A stretch of 64,000 nucleotides of DNA. Source: Flavobacterium limnosediminis JC2902. Lineage in GTDB: Bacteria > Bacteroidota > Bacteroidia > Flavobacteriales > Flavobacteriaceae. Numbering within the stretch: the stretch's first letter is position 1; each line of letters opens with the position of its first letter. The translations under genes were made by a program, and so were the position numbers. The stretch covers positions 62,001 through 126,000 of the forward strand of contig NZ_AVGG01000002.1 in the NCBI RefSeq assembly GCF_000498535.1, in the 5' to 3' direction. The notes beneath the pieces are model-generated. The model saw only the letters and a list, made by a program, of their open reading frames with translations. It had not been told where the DNA came from and ran no database searches. Of the stretch, positions 56,729 through 64,000 are shown piece by piece.

Positions 56729-58258
56729 TTATTGTGCAAACCAGAATGGACCTGAAGTATAGCAATCAGTCACAGACTGTGCAGGTACATTAGCTGTATT
56801 GCTGGCAATCTCAGATATCGGGTACATTAGTCTGCGTGGTTTGTGGTCACCTGGAGCTTCTGCATCCAACGGCATAGGAATGTTAGCATCGATCAATGGC
56901 ACTCCGTTTTTACGAGCTCTTGTGTACTCGATAAAGATCTCAGCACCATTAATTCCGTTTAAAGCTATACTTTTTTGATAGAAAATAGCCTCTAACTGTT
57001 CTGCAGGTGTACCTGCAGTATATCCTTTTCCAGGAGTAACATTTACTGCAGCAATATAAGCACTCGGATTACCAGCACCCAATTGACTGAAAGAAGCAGC
57101 GATTGCACCGTCAAACAAAGCTTGAGGGTCACCTGCTAAATAACCTTTGTGTGCCGCTTCAGCCTGTAACAACAAACTTTCAGCCAACAACATCATATAA
57201 CCATCCTGTTCTGAACTAATTACAAGACCTGGTCCTAGTGCAGAAATATCAGCTGGCGCATTTCCATCAGGGAAAGAAAAATCACCTTGCTCTACACCAA
57301 CTACCGCACCTGATATCAGCGTAAACAACCTACCTCTTCTTGGATCTGTAGGAGTACTATTTAACTGACCTGCGATATAAGCAGAAGCTCTTCTGAAACG
57401 GTAAGTCGTTCTTTGAGCTCTGGTAGGGTCATTAACCGGCTTAAGGTCATACATCAGGTTATACCATGGATTTTGTCTGTCGTCACTACCGTTTGAATAA
57501 CCGGGATTGATTGTAACATCCTGATCCACAAATGAAGCAGTAGCCAATTCAGCGAACTCATCCGCTAAATAAGTTGTAGTCTCAGCATCAGTCAACTCAG
57601 ACTGTCTTAATAAAATTCTAAGTTTCAATGTGTTGGCGAATTTTTTCCAACCTTCCATATCACCTTCTAAAATAACATCCTCACTACCCACAACAAGTGC
57701 AGTAGCCGGTGCATTATCAATCATATCGACAGCATTTTCCAACTGCACAACCAAGTCACGATAAATTGCTTTATCATCATCATAAGCAGGTGATAAGTTA
57801 GCAACCCCCAGGTGAGCCTGAGAATAAGGAACATCTCCATACAAATCAACCATGTACTGCATATAAAATGCTTTACAAATCATTGCAATCGCTTTATGAT
57901 TCTCAAAGTTTGGTGCAGGATGATTAATAATTTTAGTGAACTCCCCAGTACTTCTGTAAACACCATCCCAGATATCATCATAGAAATTGTTACTGATAGT
58001 AATTCCGAATTCTTCAGCATAACCTCCTGTGAAGGAGTTTACGTTAGCACCCCAGTTGTTCATAAATACGTTTCCATACTCATTCATACGTCTGGTTAAG
58101 TTTCTGTATGAATCGGACTGCGCTGCAGCAAGCGCCAAGTTTGGCGTCACCAAAGAAGCGCTAGGATCATCAGATGAATTGTTAACATCCAAATAATCAC
58201 TACATGAAAATAGCATGAAACCAGCTATTAACGGTAATATAAATTTAATTCTCTTCAT
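56729..58258 (-). CDS. SusD/RagB-like outer-membrane lipoprotein
   Basis: A 509-residue SusD-family substrate-binding lipoprotein that lids the SusC transporter. The lipobox cysteine is C19 (FMLFSCSDYLDVN). The tetratricopeptide-like helical body includes AIAMICKAFYMQYMVDLYGDVP, LAESLLLQAEAAHKGYLAGDP and the C-terminal RRLMYPISE region. It lies 10 bp after the SusC gene. No glycoside hydrolase is nearby, so the cargo could be a peptide or a sugar. Confidence 0.94.
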   Translation of the reverse strand: MKRIKFILPLIAGFMLFSCSDYLDVNNSSDDPSASLVTPNLALAAAQSDSYRNLTRRMNEYGNVFMNNWGANVNSFTGGYAEEFGITISNNFYDDIWDGVYRSTGEFTKIINHPAPNFENHKAIAMICKAFYMQYMVDLYGDVPYSQAHLGVANLSPAYDDDKAIYRDLVVQLENAVDMIDNAPATALVVGSEDVILEGDMEGWKKFANTLKLRILLRQSELTDAETTTYLADEFAELATASFVDQDVTINPGYSNGSDDRQNPWYNLMYDLKPVNDPTRAQRTTYRFRRASAYIAGQLNSTPTDPRRGRLFTLISGAVVGVEQGDFSFPDGNAPADISALGPGLVISSEQDGYMMLLAESLLLQAEAAHKGYLAGDPQALFDGAIAASFSQLGAGNPSAYIAAVNVTPGKGYTAGTPAEQLEAIFYQKSIALNGINGAEIFIEYTRARKNGVPLIDANIPMPLDAEAPGDHKPRRLMYPISEIASNTANVPAQSVTDCYTSGPFWFAQ

Positions 58259-58268
58259 TTCTTTTCAA

Positions 58269-61200
58269 TTAAAAAGTTAGGTTAACATTGAAACCGAAAG
58301 TTCTGGTAGCAGGATACTGTCCTGATACAGCCAAACCTTGATCATTTCCAGATGATCTTGATTGTTCAGGATCGTGGTAATTTCTGTTTTCTTTTGGTAA
58401 TACAATGAACGGATTTCTGGCATTAACACCAAAACGTAAAGCAGTCAAACCAGCTCTCTCAATCATTTTTGAAGGCAAAGAATAACTTAATGACAACTCT
58501 CTAACTTTGAAAGCAGTAGCATCTAACACCATGTTTTCCTGAACCGCTCTGTACTCATTTGAGAAATAGTTCAAATATGATGTATATGTAGTTCCACCTG
58601 TAACAACGTTTGTATTAGCAACGTATTCTCCAGGATTGTTAACATCAGGGATTGACGAGTTAGGGAAAATAAATCCAGAACGACCGTTTTCTGCAGATTC
58701 CACTAAGTGACCAGACCAAGATAAATCATCTTTGCTACCTGCCCAGAATTGGTGACCTGTTCTGTAATCCATTACAGCAGCCAAACGAATTCCTTTGTAC
58801 TCTACCGAAGTATTGTAGTTAATGATATAATCAGGAGTAGCCTTACCTAATTTCACATACTCAGTAGTACGAAGAGGGTTACCTGTATCAGGATCAAGAA
58901 TTACTCTACCTTGATCATCTCTTTGGTAAGCAATACCTTTAATCAAAGGAAACTCTTCACCTTCTTCAGCAAAGATACCCACACCATTTCCAGAGAAATT
59001 AACCAATGCAACAGACTTAGCATCCGGAGCAGCTTTATCAACAATAGACTCGTAAGTAGAGTATCCTACTCTGTTATCCCAGATAAAATCTTTTGTTTTA
59101 ATAGGCACAAAACCTAATTCCAACTCATAACCTGTAGTAGTCATTTCCCCTACGTTACCTTTAACATTCACAAATCCTGTAGCGGCAGAAACCGATCTGT
59201 TTGTGATTAGGTCAGTAGTTTTAGTTTGGTAGTAAGATCCTTCAAAAGTAATTCTGTCATCGAAGAAACCTAATTGAAGTCCAATCTCTGAAGTCGCCAT
59301 GAACTCAGGCTTAATTTTAGGATCCATAGGAGACTTGTCATAAGTGAAAGAGTTCAAGCTTCCAAATGGATAACCAATCCCTGAACCATAAACAGGATCC
59401 AATTCATTAACAAGAATATTTGAAGAGTTACCAACTTTTACGTAAGAACCGTATAATTTAGCATAAGTTAACACATCGTTGTTTTTTAAAGCATCGAATG
59501 CTTTAGTCGGGATAAAGGAAACCCCTACTGACGGATAGAAATAGTTATCTTTCTCAGCACCGTGCAATGTAGAGTTCCAGTCATTTCTTCCAGTTACGTT
59601 TAAGTTTAAGAAATCATTATAACTTAAATCCACGTTACCGAAGAAACCGAATCTTCTTTGTCTAGCATAACTATTACCTCTTCTAACCTCACCTGTTACG
59701 TTTGCAATATTATAATAACCTGGAATAGTTAAATTATTACCTCCCACACTTGTAGATTGAGAGTAAACATCTTGTAAGTTATTACCGATATTCGCTTTCA
59801 AATCAAGAGCCTCAGTTAATTTATAATCAAAGTTCACCAAGAAATCCGCATAGAATCTTCTTGTATTCGAGTTACTTGTATCAAAAGAAGAAACCACATT
59901 GTGATCACCACCACCAACTTGAATCAAATCCACATGTCCATTAGTATAACTTCTTGAATTTGCCTGAGTTACTTGGATACTTGGAGTATAAGTAAAGCTG
60001 ATATTCTTATTCAACTCATAGTTTAATGTAGCAATTCCACTGAAGTAATCAGATCTGTTTTCATTACGAACATTATCTCTCAACCAGTAAGGGTTATCAT
60101 AGTAAGAAGTCCAGTGACCATCCTGACCTGAATTCTCGAAAAGCTCTACAGGAATATTAGTAGCCGTTTGCAATAAGTCAGAAAACAAGTTAGAAGAAGT
60201 TGTTTTTGTTTTTGAAGTAATATAGTTTGTATTTCCTTCAATTGTCCATTTTCCAAATTTCTTACCTCCTTTAAAGATAAAAGAGTTTCTCATCAACTCA
60301 TCACCTTCAACAACGAATTCAGTATTTTGTCTGTTTGCAGTAAACATAACATACCCATTATCAATATCTCCTCCACTGATTGTAGCACCTGTCTGAAGAA
60401 TTGTTCCTGTGTTGAAGAATTTTTTGATATTGTCTTTAATTGAGCTGTATGGCGCCATGATATATGAACCATCTGCCTGAGCCAAACCTACCGGTCTGAT
60501 TACACCGTCAAATTCAGCACCCCAACCACCGTTCTCGTAAGAAACGTGTTGTCCGTTCCAACCTTGACCGTAACGTCTTTGTCTTTGAGGAATAAAAGAA
60601 ACCTCTTCAAAGTCAACAGATGAGTTAACGGAAACATTTAACTTACCGCTTTTAGCACCTCTTTTAGTTGTAACAATAATTACACCGTTCACACCTTGAT
60701 CTCCGTAAAGAGCAGCACCCTGAGCACCTTTCAAAATGTTTGTAGACTCAATTGTTTCAGGAGCCATCGATTGTAAGATACCAGCCGTTGAGATAACATT
60801 GTCGATTACAACCAACGCCTGGTTGTTACCTGAAATCGAACGGGTACCACGTAATACGATACGAGTTGTTGCATTTACACCATTATTTGTAGTGTTAATT
60901 TGCAAACCTGTTACTTTACCTGCTAATGACTGAACAACGTTCGGGTTAGCAGCCTGAGTTAATTCTTTTGCTTTTACCACTTGGTTAGAAGACGTGATCT
61001 GATCTTGTCTTTTCTTAATACCAACAGCGGTAACAACAACTGTTTCTAATGCTGTAGACTCTGCAGCCATAGCAACATTAATTTTGTTTGAAGCACCAAC
61101 AGTTTGAGTAGCGTCTGTCATTCCGATAAATGAAAACACTAAAACCTCACCTGTTTTAGCTTTGATGGTATAATTACCATCCATGTCTGTTTGTGTTCCA

Positions 61201-61349
61201 CGAGTTGTACCTTTAACAACAACGCTCACACCTGGCAACGGTAGACCACCTTCGGTTACTGTACCAGTAACAGTTTTCTCCTGTGCGAAGGAAAACTGCA
61301 TTGAAAACGCTAGCAATAGCGCAAAAATCCATTTAAACTTCGATCTCAT
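58269..61349 (-). CDS. SusC/RagA-type TonB-linked outer-membrane transporter
   Basis: A 1026-residue TonB-dependent barrel that takes up substrates captured by its SusD partner. A signal peptide (about 1-22) precedes a carboxypeptidase-regulatory-like domain (GTVTEGGLPLPGVSVVVKGT), the TonB box region and plug (about 115-230, with RGTRSISGNNQALVVIDN and GDQGVNGVIIVTTKRG), and a barrel ending in phenylalanine (GFNVNLTF). First gene of the operon. The substrate cannot be read from sequence. Confidence 0.96.
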   Translation of the reverse strand: MRSKFKWIFALLLAFSMQFSFAQEKTVTGTVTEGGLPLPGVSVVVKGTTRGTQTDMDGNYTIKAKTGEVLVFSFIGMTDATQTVGASNKINVAMAAESTALETVVVTAVGIKKRQDQITSSNQVVKAKELTQAANPNVVQSLAGKVTGLQINTTNNGVNATTRIVLRGTRSISGNNQALVVIDNVISTAGILQSMAPETIESTNILKGAQGAALYGDQGVNGVIIVTTKRGAKSGKLNVSVNSSVDFEEVSFIPQRQRRYGQGWNGQHVSYENGGWGAEFDGVIRPVGLAQADGSYIMAPYSSIKDNIKKFFNTGTILQTGATISGGDIDNGYVMFTANRQNTEFVVEGDELMRNSFIFKGGKKFGKWTIEGNTNYITSKTKTTSSNLFSDLLQTATNIPVELFENSGQDGHWTSYYDNPYWLRDNVRNENRSDYFSGIATLNYELNKNISFTYTPSIQVTQANSRSYTNGHVDLIQVGGGDHNVVSSFDTSNSNTRRFYADFLVNFDYKLTEALDLKANIGNNLQDVYSQSTSVGGNNLTIPGYYNIANVTGEVRRGNSYARQRRFGFFGNVDLSYNDFLNLNVTGRNDWNSTLHGAEKDNYFYPSVGVSFIPTKAFDALKNNDVLTYAKLYGSYVKVGNSSNILVNELDPVYGSGIGYPFGSLNSFTYDKSPMDPKIKPEFMATSEIGLQLGFFDDRITFEGSYYQTKTTDLITNRSVSAATGFVNVKGNVGEMTTTGYELELGFVPIKTKDFIWDNRVGYSTYESIVDKAAPDAKSVALVNFSGNGVGIFAEEGEEFPLIKGIAYQRDDQGRVILDPDTGNPLRTTEYVKLGKATPDYIINYNTSVEYKGIRLAAVMDYRTGHQFWAGSKDDLSWSGHLVESAENGRSGFIFPNSSIPDVNNPGEYVANTNVVTGGTTYTSYLNYFSNEYRAVQENMVLDATAFKVRELSLSYSLPSKMIERAGLTALRFGVNARNPFIVLPKENRNYHDPEQSRSSGNDQGLAVSGQYPATRTFGFNVNLTF

Positions 61350-61526
61350 ACTAAATTTATTTGAGTTAGTTATTTCGCAAACTTCTTAATAATTTCTTAA
61401 ATAACCAAATATTACTACAGAATTATACTATTTAGCGTGTGTTAAATATTTTTCGAAATAAAAACAAAATATTCAATAAACTAACACTTAGAGGGTAAAC
61501 ACTCTAACAATCGATTCCTTTTTTTA

Positions 61527-61534
61527 TATTTTTG
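61527..61534 (+). promoter_or_regulatory. Probable rnhB promoter, -7 element
   Basis: TATTTTTG matches TAnnTTTG and is 13 bases before the rnhB ATG, implying a leader of only a few bases. Confidence 0.5.
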
Positions 61535-61547
61535 CAAAAACACAAGA

Positions 61548-62147
61548 ATGTTACTCAAAAATTTTTCCGATTTTTCTCTTGAGGCAGGAACCGATGAAGC
61601 TGGTCGCGGCTGTCTGGCCGGTCCGGTTACCGCTGCCGCTGTAATTCTCCCAAACGAATTCACATCAACACTATTAAATGACTCGAAACAACTTTCTGAA
61701 AAGAACCGGGAAAAACTGAAACCCATCATTGAAAGCGAAGCCGTTACTTTTCATGTAGTGCATCTTGAACCCGAAATCATTGACAACATCAATATACTTA
61801 ATGCCTCCATCCAAGCTATGCAGAATTGCATCGTCAATCTGAGTCCGACTCCGGAATATATAATTGTAGACGGCAACCGTTTCAAGCCCGTAAACAACAT
61901 TCCACACAGTTGCATTATTAAAGGTGACAGTAAATATTTAAGTATAGCCGCAGCATCGGTTTTAGCAAAAACCTACCGGGATGAATATATGGATCGGATT
62001 CATGAGGAATTCCCAATGTATAACTGGAAAAAAAATAAAGGCTACCCAACTGCAGAACACCGGGAAGCCATTAAGAAGTATGGAGTAACCAAATACCACC
62101 GAATGTCGTTTCGGTTGCTACCGGAGCAGTTGAAGCTGGAGTTATAA
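61548..62147 (+). CDS. rnhB: Ribonuclease HII
   Basis: Removes ribonucleotides misincorporated into DNA and RNA of RNA-DNA hybrids. The 199-residue protein has the catalytic D16-E17 pair in [12 protein letters not shown], a further carboxylate in IIVDGNRF, and the [21 protein letters not shown] block. Length and motifs are normal. Confidence 0.97.
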   Translation: MLLKNFSDFSLEAGTDEAGRGCLAGPVTAAAVILPNEFTSTLLNDSKQLSEKNREKLKPIIESEAVTFHVVHLEPEIIDNINILNASIQAMQNCIVNLSPTPEYIIVDGNRFKPVNNIPHSCIIKGDSKYLSIAAASVLAKTYRDEYMDRIHEEFPMYNWKKNKGYPTAEHREAIKKYGVTKYHRMSFRLLPEQLKLEL

Positions 62148-62151
62148 AGGA

Positions 62152-62254
62152 AGAGAATAGAAAGATGGACGAAAGAAAAAAGACGAGAACAAAAAGTTAA
62201 AAACGAATCATATCCAACTACAATCCCCAATCCATTTCCCTTTTTCTATTCTCT
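62152..62254. repeat. Inverted repeat downstream of rnhB
   Basis: AGAGAATAGAAA (62152-62163) and TTTCTATTCTCT (62243-62254) form a perfect 12-bp inverted repeat, and the right half continues CTATTTTCTTTCCTC. It belongs stylistically with the strings at 2082-2109 and 45774-45792. Confidence 0.75.
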
Positions 62255-62269
62255 ATTTTCTTTCCTCTT

Positions 62270-62965
62270 TCAAACCATCTCCGCCTCAAACAAATCAGCG
62301 AAGTGTTTTACTATTTTTTGCTTCACTTCCAGCTCGTCAATTGCTCTTCCGAGTTCAACATGCATTGAAGTGACCGCTTTGCCTTTTATCCCGCACGGAA
62401 TGATATTATCAAAATACCCCAGGTCGGCATTTACGTTTAGTGCGAAGCCATGCATGGTCACCCATCGGGAAGCACGAACTCCCATTGCACAAATTTTTCT
62501 GGCGAACGGCGTGCCCACTCCCAACCAGACTCCGGTTTCGCCCTGACTTCTTTCCGAAGACAGTCCGTAATCGGCTAATGTAAGAATTATGGCTTCTTCC
62601 AACAAGCGAAGGTATTTATGGATATCGGTGAAGAAATTTTCAAGATCCAGAATAGGATACCCTACAATCTGACCGGGACCGTGATACGTAATATCCCCTC
62701 CTCTGTTTATCTTATAAAAGGTCGCTTCTTTTTCAGCAAGTTGTTTTTCACTTAGAAGCAAATTCGACAAATCACCACTTTTACCTAAAGTATATACGTG
62801 TGGATGTTCTACGTATAAAAAGTGATTAGGCGTTTCCAGATTTGACTCTTCCCTCCTGTTTTTTATTTTGAGATCCAGAATTTCCTGAAATAAGGTTTCC
62901 TGAAAATCCCAAGCATCTTTATAATCCTTAAATCCTAAATCCTGAAGTTGTACTTTCTTGTTCAT
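62270..62965 (-). CDS. lipB: Octanoyltransferase (lipoyl synthesis)
   Basis: Transfers octanoate from acyl carrier protein to lipoyl domains, the first step of lipoate synthesis. The 231-residue protein has RGGDITYHGPGQIVGYPIL, the conserved lysine in GRKICAMGV-like context (FARKICAMGVRASRW), and the catalytic cysteine in IIPCGIKGKAVTSM. It is seven bases after the lipoprotein gene on the same strand, so the two probably share a transcript. Confidence 0.95.
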   Translation of the reverse strand: MNKKVQLQDLGFKDYKDAWDFQETLFQEILDLKIKNRREESNLETPNHFLYVEHPHVYTLGKSGDLSNLLLSEKQLAEKEATFYKINRGGDITYHGPGQIVGYPILDLENFFTDIHKYLRLLEEAIILTLADYGLSSERSQGETGVWLGVGTPFARKICAMGVRASRWVTMHGFALNVNADLGYFDNIIPCGIKGKAVTSMHVELGRAIDELEVKQKIVKHFADLFEAEMV

Positions 62966-62972
62966 AGCTACA

Positions 62973-63776
62973 TTATTCTAATTCGACTTCAAAATTCAGA
63001 TTTTTACTTTCCATGTATTCTTTCATTGGATAAGATATTGTCACCGATTTTTTATCGTCACTGATTTTAGCATTGGGCGCTGAAATCTTTTTTATCTTTT
63101 TCGGAAATGAAACCTCCATTATATAATTCGATTCCTGATAGATCATTTCCATCGATTGGGTCATCTGATTTGAAAGTACTTCTGCCTCTCCATTACCCAC
63201 ACCTTCTTTTTCGAGTCCTTTTTTATAGTCTTCTTTAATTTCGTCTTTGGATTTTACCGTTACGCTTTTGCTGAATTTTTTACCATCGAAACTATAACGC
63301 GTAACACCGTCGTTTTTTGGCTCATTCCCTTGCGTCGGATTCTTCCCCACAGGACTAACATCTGAAAGTGCTTTTACCGGAGAAACCATTTCCTGAAACT
63401 CGGTTATGTTTTTAAAATCGGTGTACATATCAAAAAGAAACGTTCCTGCTTTTTCGTTCATCACCATATGACAGGTAAACTTTTCCAGTTTTTTGATTTT
63501 CTCCTGTTCCTCTTTTAATAATTTGGCAATGCTGTCTTTTTTTATTGCATACACCGAAGCCATCGTAAAAGTAGAATCAATATCTTTCGATTTCCCGCCA
63601 ACATTCGTCCCCATACCTCCCATTTCATTCCCGACCATTGTCATCATCTTGGACATATCAAACCGGTAATTGATCCTTCCGGAATTATTATCCTTAAAAC
63701 TGACACTTTCCGCAATCACACAACTGGTCATTGAAAAAACAAAAACTATAAACAGCAACAAAGTTACTTTCTTCAT
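62973..63776 (-). CDS. Lipoprotein of unknown function
   Basis: A 267-residue lipoprotein from the ATG at 63776 (MKKVTLLLFIVFVF, lipobox cysteine about C19 in SMTSC). A longer open frame starts at 63857 but runs through the structured repeat element and would bury the signal peptide. The residues after the cysteine (VIAES) are not acidic, so it is probably kept on the periplasmic side. The body contains FEEL-like charged helices and no domain I recognise. It shares a short gap with lipB. Confidence 0.78.
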   Translation of the reverse strand: MKKVTLLLFIVFVFSMTSCVIAESVSFKDNNSGRINYRFDMSKMMTMVGNEMGGMGTNVGGKSKDIDSTFTMASVYAIKKDSIAKLLKEEQEKIKKLEKFTCHMVMNEKAGTFLFDMYTDFKNITEFQEMVSPVKALSDVSPVGKNPTQGNEPKNDGVTRYSFDGKKFSKSVTVKSKDEIKEDYKKGLEKEGVGNGEAEVLSNQMTQSMEMIYQESNYIMEVSFPKKIKKISAPNAKISDDKKSVTISYPMKEYMESKNLNFEVELE

Positions 63777-63814
63777 TATTACAAATTTCCCCAAAAATAC
63801 AAAATAGTTTCCTA

Positions 63815-63897
63815 ATAGCCCTGATGGGAGCGGCATCCTTTTCTGGTTGCGGAACAACGTGGAGCAACCAGAAAAGATATAGCAGACAGCAGGAAAA
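63815..63897. ncRNA. Candidate structured element, copy B
   Basis: Shares with copy A the 5' block ATAGCCCTGATGGGAG and the 3' block GACAGCAGGAAAATGG. Between them is a hairpin with 13-bp arms (63838-63850 and 63864-63876; CTTTTCTGGTTGC with GCAACCAGAAAAG, loop 13 bases). Arm sequence differs from copy A at most positions yet the arm length and pairing are kept. No gene is visible from 63777 to the right end of the window. Confidence 0.6.
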
Positions 63898-64000
63898 TGG
63901 ATTGCAGATAAAACCCAAGCCTTTCCGCTTCAAAAAAGTTCACAGTCGCAGTAATCAGTTTACAGGATTTAAAAACCAATTACTACAAACACCTAGTTAT

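Noticed and set aside
63777..63857. Longer N terminus for the lipoprotein gene
   Set aside because: It would run through a hairpin element and hide a good signal peptide.

Overview
The window is chromosomal DNA from a member of the Bacteroidota, almost certainly a Flavobacteriaceae close to Flavobacterium. The supporting signs are a SusC/SusD pair, a Bacteroidetes-type putative porin, DUF2851, DUF3467 and PspC-like families, A-rich leaders with essentially no Shine-Dalgarno sites, and -7 elements of the TAnnTTTG type in front of several genes. No prophage, plasmid, insertion sequence, CRISPR array or classical defence island was seen; most of the window is conserved core genome.

Layout. 1-7.1 kb: cell-wall and housekeeping genes (partial DUF2279 gene, mltG, an acetyltransferase, dapF, an HtrA protease, a long-form GAPDH and a secreted unknown) with two kinds of repeat. 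7.1-12.8 kb: an accessory lipid-type cluster (SDR, fatty-acid hydroxylase/sterol desaturase-like protein, NAD epimerase/reductase, a DUF6134-like protein), an AraC-type membrane regulator and a second acetyltransferase; there are signs of gene decay near 9.9-10.8 kb. 13-20.3 kb: a LysM/NlpC hydrolase, a thioredoxin-fold protein without any cysteine, and both aconitase types side by side. 20.5-24 kb: two overlapping paralogous acyltransferase-3 genes, divergent from a membrane-anchored protein that looks like a distant relative of peptidylglycine alpha-hydroxylating monooxygenase. 24-30.6 kb: a MoxR ATPase, two parvulin isomerases of the envelope, prfC and a DUF3467 gene.

30.7-45.6 kb is the transcription/translation block, all on the minus strand: rpsU-xer-hpf, then tRNA-Thr(TGT), tRNA-Tyr(GTA), tRNA-Thr(GGT), tuf, tRNA-Trp, secE, nusG, rplK, rplA, rplJ, rplL, rpoB, rpoC. 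45.8-54.7 kb holds an acyl-CoA dehydrogenase, ComEA-like, PspC-like and DUF2851 genes, a PNGase F-II-like protein, a CBS-domain cysteine/cystathionine synthase and a putative porin. 54.8-61.3 kb is a four-gene SusC/SusD operon with two surface-type lipoproteins. 61.5-64 kb has rnhB, lipB and a lipoprotein.

The most notable signals are: a perfect eight-base Shine-Dalgarno sequence in front of rpsU in an organism that otherwise does not use them; two copies of an intergenic element whose 13-bp hairpin arms differ in sequence but keep pairing; the PHM-like protein; the PNGase F-II-like enzyme with one apparently missing catalytic acid; a ten-copy 17-bp tandem repeat; and the absence of a glycine tRNA from an otherwise conserved thrU-tyrU-glyT-thrT-tuf order.
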